A stretch of DNA of 64,000 bases from Clarkia xantiana subsp. parviflora (GCA_036873135.1 JAPTYO010000007.1:2152763-2216762); one strand, 5' to 3'. Positions 45,988-61,779 are shown, counted from the first letter of the stretch. The notes: a model not told the origin generated them from the letters alone. Program-made: numbers and translations.

Positions 45988-46420
45988 TTTGCGAAAACCC
46001 TCGATTCCAAAACCGACACCCTCGGGGAGAAGAGGGTGTCCAAGATACCTGGAGAGCGGATAATTGGAAAGGAAGAAGTATTTGACTAGGGCATTAGCCA
46101 ACGAGGAATCAGTAGAGAAGAAGATTGGGGATAGAGAGGGAGAGTAGATAGATCTTCAGATTAACAGCACAGCAGAGGCGGATTCTGCCTTGTTATCGAC
46201 AAACAAACAAATCTTTATGTCATGTATATGGGTCCCTCTTTACAACTACAACTACTATCTACAAGTGTACTGTAATTTTTTATTTTTATTTTTTAAAAAA
46301 GTCCTGTAATTTTGATTTTTTTTTTTATAGTAGTAATTTATTTTTGAATTTTGATTAGATGGTTAGTTTTAAAAAAAATCATAACGATACTTCTTCTAAA
46401 AGAGTTAGGAAATAGAGCTG
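45988..46420. other. 5' flank of the SR-like gene
   Basis: It contains the leader and promoter of the gene on the minus strand (no clear TATA box seen), then AT-rich sequence from 46260. Confidence 0.5.
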
Positions 46421-46646
46421 CATAATGATCTTCACAGGTGCCTCATTCTAGAAAAACAAGTTGTGTTTATGGAGGTACTCTTATCGCAGTATTTCAGAGA
46501 AAGTTTCCGTAGTGGCAGTAGTGGTTGGTTTCCCACTAGCCTAAGTAGACGACTGTGGCTTGTCAAGTGGTGATAAGCAGGCCGTCATCCCAAGAGAGAT
46601 GTCAACATTTCGCCATCTAGGGAGGTGATATCTAGGCTGCTGCATC

Positions 46647-47563
46647 CATTGTTATCAGAACCGGACCGGACATCGGACCGGCTAAGGCACCGGTTCCCGG
46701 TTCATCCGGTCCAACCCGGTTCGCATGTTTGTCTCCTACTACTTCTCTTCCACCTTATCTTTCCTCTTGTCTCCCTAAATCTCCACACCTCTTCAAATCC
46801 CACCTCTCCTTCTCTCTCTCTTCCCCCCTCTTTCCTCCCTCTCTCTTCCCCCTCTTTCCTCTCTCTCCCCAACTCCCCCCTCCTTCATTATGAGAGTATT
46901 CTCTCATTCCCTCCTGTCATTCTCTCCTCCTCACCCCTCCCCCCAATCACCCCTCCCTTTTTTGAAGTTTGAGGAGGAATTCCTCAACATCTCCAAATTA
47001 CCCTCGCCTGATCTATTCACCCGTCCCTTCCCCCAATCACTTTCCCCAATTACCCTCCTCCTCGGCGGAGTAATTCTGACGAGTGCAGTGCAGAAAAGAG
47101 TAGTAGCAAGTATAGGCATTAAGAAGGTGGGGAGATGTGAATCTTTCAAGGATGTGTTCATATAGATTTTGTGATGATTAGGGATGGGGCCAAAAAGGAA
47201 AATGTGTGGTCCTATCTATGGTTTGTTGACAATTTGTGTTTTGGAATCTCCTCTGTTCTTCACTATGGTTGTTTTGATTATCTTCTCTGTTTATACTGTT
47301 TTGATTTTCGGATCTAGGGTAGTGCAGTAAGTTAATCCGGTTTAACATAAAAAAAAAAAAAAAAAAAGTTTAACCGTTTTTTTTTTTAAATCTGAACCGA
47401 CGAACCGTCCGGTCCGCAGAAAACCAGCCGGTTCTTCAAAAACCGGTCAATCGTACCGGGTTCGCTTACATCCTCCGGAAATGCTCAAACCGGACCGGAG
47501 AGGATTCCGGTTCCGGTTCGAACCCGGTCGGACCGCCGGTCCGGTCCGGTTCTGATAACACTG
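46647..47563. mobile_element. hAT-type MITE with CCGGTCCGG-rich inverted ends
   Basis: The left end is CATTGTTATCAGAACCGGAC, the right end read inward CAGTGTTATCAGAACCGGAC. Both continue as runs of ccggt/ggacc. A perfect 8-bp target duplication GCTGCATC lies at 46639-46646 and 47564-47571. The core is a pyrimidine-rich tract (46740-46960) and then unremarkable sequence. Long frames in it come from the simple CT composition and show no domain. Confidence 0.87.
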
Positions 47564-47640
47564 GCTGCATCATTGCTTGCTTAGACGACGCCGGTACATC
47601 GTATGGGGTTTTCTGTACATTCCTTGTCGTATGGGGTTTT

Positions 47641-47680
47641 CCTCCTCTATAAATAGCAAGCTTACTATTTATAGAGGAGG
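47641..47680. repeat. Perfect 16-bp palindrome arms around an 8-nt loop
   Basis: CCTCCTCTATAAATAG, loop caagctta, CTATTTATAGAGGAGG. Each arm contains a TATA-like CTATAAATAG, one per strand. It is flanked by imperfect repeats of acattccttgtcgta and ggattttctgtac. Confidence 0.9.
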
Positions 47681-47930
47681 TTAGCCGCTTTTATAACAGT
47701 ACATTCCTTGTCGTAGAGGATTTTCTGTACTAGCAGAAGATCCCTTAATGTGAAAGGTTTTTGTAGTCGTTGATTTCTCATTGGTCTACATAGGTGATTG
47801 TAGCTTGTTAGGTGGTGATAAACAATTCGTCACCCAAGAGAGATGACAAACAGGTCGTCATTTAAGGGAGGTGAGATTTAGATTGTTGACTCCAAGGATG
47901 ACTTGGCGACGCCGATACATCGATGTTTAT

Positions 47931-48113
47931 GTATAATTAATTCTAAAAGTAAATGACTTATATTTAAATATTATTTTTTTAACAACAGTTTTTATTGGAT
48001 AACATTATAAAACATAGTAATCTTGCAACATGATAAAACACTGAACAACATAATATAACAATATACGTAATACACTGAACAACATGATAAAACACAGCAG
48101 TGCACCCATCCGT
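47931..48113. other. 3' flank of dehydrogenase copy 1
   Basis: AT-rich sequence with repeated aacataataaaacac-type units (about 48005-48095). It probably carries the 3' UTR of the minus-strand gene. Confidence 0.5.
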
Positions 48114-49802
<1,689 letters not shown>

Positions 49803-50998
49803 TCTCTTTTACTAATTCTCTACGATTAGTCAAGAAACTGGGGAGGGAAGACAATTATTAGTTGAAGAGGAGGCTAATTAATGAGTAGCTTGTTTATAAC
49901 ACTGCATCATCAATAATAAAATAAGTAGTAGCTATTATTGTTCATTGACTATAGCAATTAACAACTTCCATTATAATATAACAATTCATTACTGCCACAC
50001 AAATCCATGCATGTCCCACTATATTGTGATTATACAAATTGATCCGCCATAATATAGAGTGATGATGCATTTTGTCAGTAGCAAGGAACACGGCCCACGC
50101 GGGTTCGCCTTGCTATTTCTTTTAATCAGTTGCAGACTCTGAATGTGACAAGATAATATTCAATAGTGTAATATGATGTAGCGGTTCAACGCTTCATCCT
50201 AAATTAAATATGAGTGGTTCAAACACTATCGGTGACAATAAAAATGAAAAAATATTCATGACCAACACCTTACGAGTTACGACTGAACCAGGTGCGAGTG
50301 GCTCAACTTACTTCTTTGTTAGCGGGTGATGTTGAGTTAGCTCCCATAAGAGAGCTTCCAAAAATTCATTGTTAGCCGTCATTTACATTAAGTTATTGAT
50401 ATATGAAAAAAATTGAGGTCCTCAACCCTGCGTTTGATTTTCGGTATTCATAGAATCAACGAATTTCTGCGCTCCTCTCTCACCATCACGCTGCATCAGA
50501 TTCAAGGCCGTGGCTGGCAGAAACTCAACTTGCTGCTTCCATTACAGGTAATTAGTATAATCAAGCTTCAAGTGGATCGCGTTGTTTGTAAATTGTTTGA
50601 TCGCCATGGGAAATTTGAAGTAGATCAACAGAGATTCAGGAGTAGATTCCGTTAGAGTATGAATAACAGTCTATCGAAAGTTTTTACTTACAAGTTCGAG
50701 CTTATGGGCTGATTAGTTAAATTGTAAGTTTTAATCCTACAGATTCACCAGAAAGCTCGAATCGCTAAAACTCGACGGAATTTGGTGAAATTTCTTCGCA
50801 GATCTTCGTGACTAAGCTAGATAGAGAATGTCTTAGCTCAAACTCAATTCTTTCTAACCCCTTAAACTCAATTATTGTCTCGCGCTTCAGTATATAATAA
50901 TAATATTTTATTATCATGTAGGATTATTATATTATACAGTATAATTGGCCATTCCAATAACATACGATGTGAATTGAACAATATATGCCTCCATTCAG
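49803..50998. other. Intergenic region between the two dehydrogenases, with duplication scars
   Basis: The stretch 49910-50165 is the upstream region of copy 1. Parts of it (gtgattatacaaattgat, gcattttgtcagtagcaaggaa) match 53330-53400 and 57084-57150. At 50112-50165 it carries gctatttctttt, then cagttgcagactctg and gtgacaagataatattcaa, which match the last codons and stop region of the UPF0390-like gene at 57247-57300. The stretch 50400-50830 has exon-like composition, but I could not assign it. The last ~100 bp flank the 3' end of copy 2. Confidence 0.7.
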
Positions 50999-53164
50999 TT
51001 AGTTGTCTAAGAGCTTGCGCATGGCCTCAGCAAGAGAAGTATTAGTGGTGCTATAACCTCCATCTACCACCAAATTGGTCCCACTCACATACTTAGAGTC
51101 GTCACTAGCTAAGTACAATCCAGCATTGGCTATATCATCAGCCTTGAGAACCGTCCCTTTCAAATTCGCAGCCTCGCAAACCAATTCCTCTACCTTTTCC
51201 TTGTCGATCCCGCCCAGACACCACTGCAACATCGGAGTGGCAACACCGAATGGAGATATGCAGTTAACCCTAATCCCATATTGCCCCAGCTCCACGCATA
51301 GATTCTTAGTTAATCCAACGACGGCGTTTTTGGATACTTGGTAGGGGTAGGAAGTACCACCGTAAGTTACTGAAGCAATACTTGATGTGAACAAGATGGT
51401 CCCTGCCCTTGCTGGGATCATCACCCTGAATAAAGGCAATAATGGAATATCAAATCGAGAATTACTGGGAAGAAATCAGTCAATTGTATTAGAGCTAGAA
51501 GAAGACTACGAGGAGCTTTCATATGTGCATGCATTTGAGCTCAGGACTGAAAGGGGTTTATGTACTTAGCTGCTCAAAATCTGATCTTTTTATTTGTATC
51601 CAGATTTAAATGCAGTTTTTGGTTCAATTCGAACCCAAATTTACATTTTTGGATTCTAATCGTACTCAGTACTGAAATGCAGTTCTGAGTTCAATTCAAA
51701 CCTAGAACTGCAAATCTGGTTCGAATGGGAACCCATTCAAAATTGAATATATTTCTTTTAAAATTTGATTTTTTTTTTATAATGAAGATGTTAATGAATT
51801 TAAGGAAGATCGAAATGAAGAAAACTAGAACTGATCACTGAAGGTAAGAACAAAATATTATTTATAATCATTTAATCACATCGGTTCAAATATAAATAAC
51901 TAAATGAAAGAAGTTTGGAAAATATATATAGTGAGTAAATGATGTATTAATTATTATTTAATTGTAAACCATAAAAATGTAGTTATTTTAACATTATGAA
52001 ATCTTATATTTCCGCTCTCTGAAATATATATATATATTCTATTCTAATAAATCTTGCTTTCTTTTTTATAAAATCGTGTCTTACTTCTCCCAAACAAAGC
52101 GTAATAACAACTATATAATTAAAGAACTATATAAGTGTTGCATTGCTTCATCAATTTTTCATCCATTTTATGAGAAAAGTCACATAATCTGCAAAGTTGG
52201 CTAGAAATACCCAAATAAAAAATACTATATAAGTAATAACCCTAAGCATATATTATATAGGGTGCTGAACTTGGAATGAGATTATTAATTACCGGGCAGC
52301 ATGCTTGGCAGCTACAAGAGCACCAAACACATTGACATCAATGACAGCCTTGTAATCGTCGTAGTTAATGGACGATATCGTATTATCCAATTTCCGACCA
52401 GCGAAGGCAGCATTGCTGAACATTATGTCTAGCTTACCGTATTTTCGTACCGCCGTGTTCACCGCATTCTCGACATCGGTTTCCTTAGAAACGTCACAGT
52501 GAACGTACGATACAACATCGTCCTGGTGGCCGGATCGGATATCATCACACACAGACTGGCCGAGCTCGTCTTGAATGTCAGCTATCACAACTTTTGCGCC
52601 GTGCTTCACGAACAACCTTGCGGCGCTCTCCCCGATTCCACTGGCTGCACCTGTAATCAGTGCAACTTTACCCTCTAATCTGCATAATCACAATAATTAA
52701 ACTCAATTCATATATATTCATATATATGAGAAGAACTCGAATTTTAGTTTTACGTCCGTTTTTTTCTATTAAATTTACGGATTTTGGTCCAATGATTCTA
52801 TAAAATTCAACAAGAACATTTGTAGAATAGAAAAGAGCAAAATGACACTTATGTTTCTTCCTTTTAACTTATATTAACTAGAAGGCACATATAGTGAAAT
52901 TGAAAAATTTATTAAAATTGAGGTTCAGTTGGCTTAATTAACATAAATAATACATGAATTGAAGAAAACTCATACCCAATAATCCGTCAAATTAACAAAG
53001 AAAAACGGACAGAAAACTAAAAGGCAATGAAAACAAAACCTAAAATTCCTATTAGTAATAATTAAGCATATGACACTTAAAACTAATAAGATGCAAACTT
53101 GAGACAGTGATTATGTTATATACCTTCGGGCAACGGGTTCTAGGCTAGAACAAGACCCTTTCAT
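50999..53164 (-). CDS. Short-chain dehydrogenase/reductase, tandem copy 2
   Basis: Three exons on the minus strand: 53164-53124, 52679-52293 and 51425-50999. They join to 284 residues with the same splice phases as copy 1. Motifs: [25 protein letters not shown], catalytic YQVSK, C-terminal [12 protein letters not shown]. Differences from copy 1 cluster in the part after the active site ([13 protein letters not shown] against [13 protein letters not shown]), which in SDRs shapes the substrate pocket. Both frames are intact, so both may be working enzymes. Here intron 2 lacks the MITE of copy 1, while intron 1 holds a related one (52741-53110). Confidence 0.93.
52741..53110. mobile_element. Left-truncated relative of the copy 1 MITE, in intron 1 of copy 2
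   Basis: The same arms are found as in 48641-49161 (tttagttttacgtccgttttt at the left; acggacagaaaactaaaaggcaatgaaaacaaaacc and aacttgagacagtgatta at the right). The outer ~100 bp of the left arm are missing. It lies in a different intron from the element in copy 1, so the two arrived independently. Confidence 0.65.
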
Positions 53165-54177
53165 TCTCTTTTACTTCTCTATAATTAGTTCCAGTAGCTG
53201 AGGAGGGAAGACAGTTATTTGAAGAGACTGAGTAGCTAGCTAGTTTATAAAAACTAGCTGTTGTTGTTCATTGACTATAACAATTAACAACTTCCATTAT
53301 AATATAACAATTAATAACAACTGCCCATATAATGTGATTATATAAATTGATCCGCCAAAAAAGAGTGACGAGGCATTTTGTCAGTAACAAGGAATATGGA
53401 TCACGGGTTCGCATTGGGTAAGAACCGTTCTCACGGGTTTTATTATCATTATTTTTGTATATTTATCTACTTTATAACTAATTATTATTGTTATAATTAA
53501 GCATAATGTAAATAATATTCGTACAAAATAAGTAAAATATGTACAAAATAAGTAAAATATTTTTTATGACGTTTTTTTATGAAAAATATCTTATAAAAAT
53601 ATACAAATATTCAATTAATAGTATTTTAATAGTTATACGAATTTAATTTTAATATTTGGTTTATATAGTTCATGAATAGACTATATGTATTCAAATAAAA
53701 TATTAATTTAAGAAATAAGTTAGTTTTCAAATAGATATTCATTTAAATTTTATGGTAAAATATATAGTATATATGCTCTCATACAAGTTAATAATAATAA
53801 TAATAATAATAATTCACGTTACAATCATACCAAACACTATAATATAACATTACACTTCATATTACAGCACAACCAACACTGCAATCTAACATTACGTTAC
53901 TTAACTCGTATTACTTGTAATTTCACATTTCAATTAATCTCGCATTATGTCAAGGATATGAGCGACACTATTTCACATATTTTATATAAAATTATTTATT
54001 ATTTTTAATTTATATTTGTATATTTCATTTTGCTAAAATTTGTGCCCGGTTATATTTAATGTATATTTTATACATGGTATAAATTATTAATGTATTTTAT
54101 ATTTATATTATTATTTAGGTGTAGGTTTTATATAGTGTGATTATTCATATAAGTTTGAATAATAACCGGCTAAGAAC
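53165..54177. other. AT-rich upstream region of dehydrogenase copy 2
   Basis: The first ~260 bp match the upstream region of copy 1 (gttcattgactata, aacttccattataatataacaatt, gtgattatataaattgatccgcc, cattttgtcagtaacaaggaa). After 53440 the sequence is AT-rich with an (AAT)n run near 53790. No gene seen. Confidence 0.6.
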
Positions 54178-54555
54178 AGTGTCTCCTTGATGATGATTCA
54201 TGACATGATTAAATTGACTCCGAGGATAATACGATGGGATGATTAGTCGAATGTATTGATGATCTAATAATAGATGCTTATTAAAAATAAAAAATAATTT
54301 TATAATATAAAAAGTAAATTCTGAAAATCATAAATCAAACGCTCGAGCGACTGAGAGTCATTTAAATGAGTGTTTTTACTCCCGGCCACTCGAGCATTTG
54401 ACTTAAGATTTTTATTTTATAACATTATTATTTTTTATTTTTAATAAGGCTTTATTCTTCTATCATCACTGGAGTCGGTTGATCATCCCATAGTATTATC
54501 CTCTGAGTGACTGAGTCGGCTTGATCATGTCATGTATCATCCATATAGAGACACT
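54178..54555. mobile_element. Fold-back (long inverted repeat) element
   Basis: The left arm begins AGTGTCTCCTTGATGATG, then catgacatgatt, gaggataatac, gatgggatgatta, and later cgctcgagcg. The right arm is the inverse: cactcgagc, gatcatcccatagtattatcctc, gatcatgtcatg, gagacact. The arms are about 150-180 bp long and imperfect. I see no target duplication. Confidence 0.65.
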
Positions 54556-54654
54556 ATGTGCGTACGTAGCACGGGTTGGTATATAGTAAAACCTATATAA
54601 ATAATCACAATATACATATCTACCTTAATAATACATATATACATTAGGTTTTCT

Positions 54655-54685
54655 CACCCGCACGGAGCGCGGATTTAACATCTAG
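54655..54685 (+). mobile_element. Helitron-like 3' terminus
   Basis: A short GC-rich hairpin (CCGC, loop, GCGG, in cccgcacggagcgcgg) lies about 10 bases before CTAG, followed by T. A hairpin plus CTRR at an A/T target is how Helitrons end. I could not find the matching 5' end with confidence, so the extent of the element is unknown. Confidence 0.4.
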
Positions 54686-54787
54686 TTATATATTAACTTG
54701 ACTGGTATACATTCTCTTAGTGACATACATGTGTATATTTTCTCACTCATAATTTAATTATGACTCCATAAATTTTGATATAAATAA

Positions 54788-55260
54788 GAACTCAAAACCT
54801 AACACCTTACTATTTACTGAATATAAATATATAATTTTAATAACAAGTAATAAAATTATATAAACATATTCATTATATATTGGAGCCCTACACCTAACAT
54901 CTTAATTTCAGCCGCTTCACTTTTCGTCCTTTTAATTTCTTATTATGTTTAATATTTTTCTCTGTAATTAATATTCAATTGCGATGAATGCATTGGAGAC
55001 TTTAGAACATGACATGAGCGATGACGACGATGTGAAAGAACAATTAGGGAGTAGTCTAATTTCAAATTTAGATAGTTAAGCAAAGTAGCATAATAATAAA
55101 AACATATAAATACGTCCATTATATTTTGGAACTCTAAACCTAACACCTTATCATCATTTACTAAATATAGATATGTAGTTTTAATAACAAATAATAATAA
55201 AAGTATATAAATACGTTCATTATTATATAATGGAACCCTAAACCTAACATCTTTCGATTC
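54788..55260. repeat. Diverged direct repeats with ccctaaacctaacatctt units
   Basis: The order aaacctaacacctta, tttactgaatata, ttttaataacaa, attatataaacat, cattatatattgga (54796-54900) recurs at 55133-55250. A partial copy lies at 55100-55140. Confidence 0.6.
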
Positions 55261-57248
55261 TATTCCTTTTGACTTTGATTTCACACGATGTTGATCGGTG
55301 TTATGCAATTAGATGCATGTGATTACTATGCCGAGCTTCAATGTATCTTTTTCTAATTAGGTATTTTTAGACGGGTATAAAAAGAACTAGTATATTATAG
55401 TTTCTTTCATAATTTAAGTTAGCTAGCTAATGCAAGCATCATGAGAATCCTTGACAGTATTTTCTCAAAGAAAGCGATCAAGATGAAACTTTGTTCAGTT
55501 TGACCTACGAAGAGAGCTCATCAATGCTTTGTTTTATTGGCTTCGTGATAGTTGCAACTTTGCTTTTAACTTCAAACATTAAATACATAATCAAAAGTTG
55601 TGCGATATATGATACATACATATATATATATACTAAGTTTATCGATAGTCAAGTTTCAACATTTCGTTGTTATTATGATTTGTGTATATCATGTCCAAGC
55701 ATATAACGTATATAGAGAACATGAAATGACGAAAACCATGAAATGATGGAAGTGACGAAAACCATGTCGTTTTCAAGGTAGTTACACGGCGTTATCAAGA
55801 TCGTCTTAAGAGTAATTGAGACCTAAAACGATGTTTCAATTTAATTAATTTTATTTAAAATTTATTTTTCAATCTTTTATAAATTTAAAATTACTAATTA
55901 AAGGTTTATACTAATTTTTTTCTGAAATTATATTTTCAATTTGTAAAATACATAATGCATTTAATTTTTATTTTATTTATTCCTATGTGATCTAAAATAA
56001 ATTTTTATTAACTTTAACTTTGAAAAACTTATTTCACTTAAAGCAAGAATTATTGGAATTGTTAACATTATTCTATAAAAAAATATTCATTAGAAAAAGA
56101 ATTAAGTATTTTTATGCGAGCCAGTCGATGGATTCCACCGATCGTATGCTTTAGAATACTAACTTTAATTTTAAATTTACCACTGCTCTCACGGAAGAAG
56201 AATTCAAAAGTGTAAAACTAAGTATATTGTTTCTATTAAAATGAACTAAGAAAGGAAAAGGAGTAATGTTAGAGACAAAGAGAGATTACCATTAAGAATA
56301 AGACAATTAATTATTTACTGATATAGATTATAGTTAGTTTGTTTGTTACTATTAGTAGTTAAATTTTGCCCCCTTTTTTTTTGCCATCAACCGAATTAAT
56401 TAATAAACCTTAGATTTAATTTGGTGATTTAATTAGGTAATTCAATTGTAGAAGTAATTATGAGAGAGGTATATGATATTAATTAATTAGGCAATAGTAT
56501 ATGAGGCTTGCATAATTTGTATGCTAAAACCTTTGTGTGGCAAGATGAGTTGTCCATTTTATACTAGAGATGTCCAAAATTTCTTATGAGCTCATTCTTT
56601 CGCATCTCACTGTTAATTATTAACATTTTATTTTATTTTATTTTATCACCCGTCATTTCTCATGTTATAGAAGAAAACTTAATTTTATTAATATAAAAAA
56701 AATGTAGGGCCAAATTTAGGGTTGAAATAGTATATACCATTGGAGTAGTAATAGACAACTCTAAAACTTTTTTCCTTTTTTGCACAGAAACATTTGTGGC
56801 GAGGAACAACAAAAAATGCTATGTAATGCTAAGTACAGTAAGATGATCCCCAAAGGGGCCAACAAAAGGCAGAACCCATGGAAGAAACCAAAAACCCATT
56901 TTCAGCTATGTATGCCAACATACATTCACACTGATAATAATAAATCTAGAAACCAGGCACATAAAGCCGAGGAACATTACATTACAACTCCCTGAACAAA
57001 AACAATTACTAGCTCTTGTTCTACTTAGGTATAACAAATCTCCAGACAGAAAAGAACCATGCCAACTGGGCACTATAAACTTTATAATGTGATTATACAA
57101 ATTGATGATGCGCCGATAACAAGGAATTGTTTTTTGTTAGTAACAAGGAAAACAGATTCGCATTGATTGGGTAAGAAATGGGTTCTTACGGGTTTTTCGT
57201 GACAAAATTAGCAGCAAGACAGAAGACCCACCGTTGAAGAAGTAGAAG
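55261..57248. other. AT-rich intergenic region, 3' flank of the UPF0390-like gene
   Basis: No supported gene. The stretch 56857-57010 resembles part of RPL5 intron 3 (60786-60970), for example acccattttcagct, tgtatg, caacat, gatctagaaac, ttacaactc and ctgaacaaaa. The stretch 57084-57200 matches the far upstream region of the two dehydrogenases. Confidence 0.6.
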
Positions 57249-58317
57249 CTATTTCTTATCAGCAGTTGCAGACTCTGCTTGTGACTTGACAATACTCAAC
57301 TGACCCCCTTCTTTGTTGGCTGCCGTAGCTGCTTTAATCTCATTGCACTGGTTTATAAACTTTGTTACTTCCTGTTCAAACACAAAATAAGATTCAATAC
57401 CCAACAAAAACTCAAAAACCCAGCCACTTAGAGATATCGAGGTAAACCAACAGAGCTATTTCACAAATAATTCAGATAGATTCTGTTAATATTTGAATCT
57501 GACCCGTACCGAGCCTATACAGTCCGAACCAAAACTTACAAGAACATTATATATTGTATTCATTATTTCATAATAATACAATCTTGTTTAAATTGACAAT
57601 GAAATAGTTGTTGAACAGAGCAAGTAGATTCCAGGGGCAAGTAATATTCATTCTTTAACACAAAATCTATACATTCATTCTCTAACAGAATAACTAATTT
57701 TGACAAGCCAAACTGAACAGGCTGAATAATTTCCAGGCTAGGCCGAGTCCAAGCTTGAGTTCAAATAAATTCCCCTCATCTGATGTTTGGCTTGATTCGG
57801 ATATACCCCTAATACTAAGAGTAAGAGATGCTTTACTACTAATCAAAATGGAGTTTTTCAACTAAAACCATATTCAGTGTACTTTCCGATTCAAGTTTCA
57901 ATGAATGCAAACGAATCCACTTTATTAACATAAGAGCTAATTGGAATTAAAGAGAATCAGCTAGTCAATCTAAATTCGACCTAAATTTTGTTCCCTTAAA
58001 ATTTTTCTTCAAGCTTTTAATGAGCTTGAAGAAATCAGGCAGCTAGAGTGCCAAGTACAAATTACAGCATAAACTAGATTCAATCCATCCATCCAAGCAT
58101 CATACTTAATTAATTAACGATCAGAATTATTAACGAACTCATGAAGAGCGAGGATTATGAATCGAGGCCTTACCCTATCCGCCTCCATGACGGCAGTCAC
58201 CTTGGAGGGCTTGACATTCCTCTTTCCTTTGCGAATATGAGTGGCTTTACCGTGACGACTCGGAGGAACTGATTTCTTCTTCTGCTGGCCTTTGAACTGA
58301 TTGGATTTCTGCGTCAT
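57249..58317 (-). CDS. Small basic UPF0390/DUF2462-like protein
   Basis: Two exons on the minus strand: 58317-58174 and 57371-57249. They join to 88 residues. The N-terminal half is very basic (QQKKKSVPPSRHGK, HIRKGKRNVKPSK); the C-terminal half has the conserved EVTKFINQCNEIKAATAANKEG and then GGQLSIVK. I assign it to the UPF0390 family of small nuclear or nucleolar proteins (Leydig cell tumour 10 kDa homologue) by this pattern; the function is not established. The promoter (telo-box and TATA, 58408-58427) is of the type used by ribosomal protein genes, which fits a link to ribosome production, though that is inference. Confidence 0.82.
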
Positions 58318-58407
58318 CTCTGCCCTCTTCTCTTCTCGGGGTTGCTTGCTTGTCTACACTGCAGGGTTTAGGGTTTTGGTTTTGGGGCGTGGAAAGTGGG
58401 AGCTGCT

Positions 58408-58441
58408 TATATATAGTATTAGGGTTTCTCCCTGTCTTGGT
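58408..58441 (-). promoter_or_regulatory. TATA + telo-box core promoter of the UPF0390-like gene
   Basis: On the minus strand: the telo-box AAACCCTA (58420-58427) lies directly before TATATATA (58408-58415), about 90 bp ahead of the start codon. The stretch from 58410 to about 58441 is nearly identical to 61665-61697 upstream of RPL5. Confidence 0.75.
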
Positions 58442-59382
58442 GTGGATTTTATGTTTAACTCCATTTTATTGTATATATATATATATATCAACGAAAGCAC
58501 TACTGTAAAAAAATTAAAACCTATATATTGATATTTTAATTTAAAAAATTGGAATAACTAATATATCTTATCATATATATTTTCTTTTATAGTGTCTTTT
58601 CATTCAATGAATAATAATCACCAAAATATACAAAATAATAACATGATTGTTATATATACAAAATAATATTAACAAAATGTCATATCATTACGCTCACATA
58701 TGTTTATAATTATAAATAAAATCAAATGAACATTTTTTACTCCACTTTTTTTTTGTTTTTGCTGGGAAATTATTTTTTACTCCAATCAAGCAAATTATAA
58801 ATTCACTCTAAGACGCTCACATATATTTAGTATTTAGAATTGTAAATAAACTTAAAATCGATGTTTTTTACTCCACTTACGCAAATTACAAAACACTCTA
58901 AGAATAATACAAGTGCATAATCAAATCTACTCCGAAAATGAAACTAACATAATAATATAGAAACATTTAAAAAACGAAATAGAAAGGAAAATGTGGGTGT
59001 TTCTTGATATATTGTGCTGCTATAATCTTAGCATAATAACACCACAGCAGCGGATCATTCACCAAAATCAGATACATAGAACTAGACGTTTATGATACCA
59101 AAAGAAACTAATTTTTTTGGGTCAAAAAAACGAAACTAAAGTTAATCCAAACATTGAGTCCTCTTAAAAAAAAAACTTAGAAGCCACACTCTTTTTAACA
59201 TAATAATTATAGTAATTTAAAGATGAAAAATTAAATTCCAGTAGCATATCAAAAGGCTGTAGTCCAAAAGGTCTATCATCAAATAAACCATCAAGAAAAG
59301 ATGAACCAAAATTGGTCTTCCACAGGATAAGACATTTAAGAAAACTAAACTGATCATTTATGACATATTCCTAGCTCAACGT
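58442..59382. other. Intergenic between UPF0390-like gene and RPL5 3' end
   Basis: AT-rich with repeated acgctcacatat and tttttactccactt units (58695-58880). The last ~150 bp should contain the RPL5 3' UTR. No gene seen. Confidence 0.5.
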
Positions 59383-61573
<2,191 letters not shown>

Positions 61574-61659
61574 CGCTGGGGAACGGAGGCCGCGAGCAGA
61601 GATAGGTGAGAAAGAGCTGCTCAGGCAAAGCGGCTAGACCTCGTACCCAATAGAGAGAG

Positions 61660-61745
61660 TTGTCTATATAGTATTAGGGTTTCTCTCTGTCTGGTGACTA
61701 GCTCAGAGCCCAGATGTGGGTCTGCCTCTGAATTGTCCTATGGGC
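61660..61745 (-). promoter_or_regulatory. RPL5 promoter: telo-box, TATA-like box, GCCCA motifs
   Basis: On the minus strand: the telo-box AAACCCTA lies at about 61675-61682 with a TATATA core at 61665-61670. Further upstream come GCCCAG and GCCCA site II-like motifs (about 61710-61750). Standard architecture for plant ribosomal protein genes. Confidence 0.75.
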
Positions 61746-61779
61746 TGGGCTTTAGCTGCCTCCGTCACTAGGCGGGTTG

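Larger units (their letters stand above)
46425..47930. repeat. Two diverged copies of a repeat, one split by a hAT-type element
   Basis: The order gactgtggcttgtcaagtggtgataa, cgtcatcccaagagagatg, agggaggtgatatctagg (about 46550-46640) recurs as gattgtagcttgttaggtggtgataa, cgtcacccaagagagatg, agggaggtgagatttag (about 47798-47885). After each comes a gacgacgccggtacatcg or ggcgacgccgatacatcg block, which for the first copy lies at 47583 beyond the inserted element. No coding capacity; probably an old retroelement piece, class unknown. Confidence 0.65.

Noticed and set aside
46625..47165. Leu/Ser/Pro-rich open frames
   Set aside because: They come from the CT-rich core of a hAT-type element; no domain and no splice structure.
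47885..47915. CCAAGGATGACTTG, a 14-base match to the miR169 core
   Set aside because: It lies in a repeat whose other copy (about 47570) does not keep the match, and I see no pairing arm nearby; chance similarity is more likely than a MIR169 gene.
50413..50655. 80-residue frame with exon-like composition
   Set aside because: No family resemblance and no in-phase partner exon; may be a gene fragment but cannot be supported.
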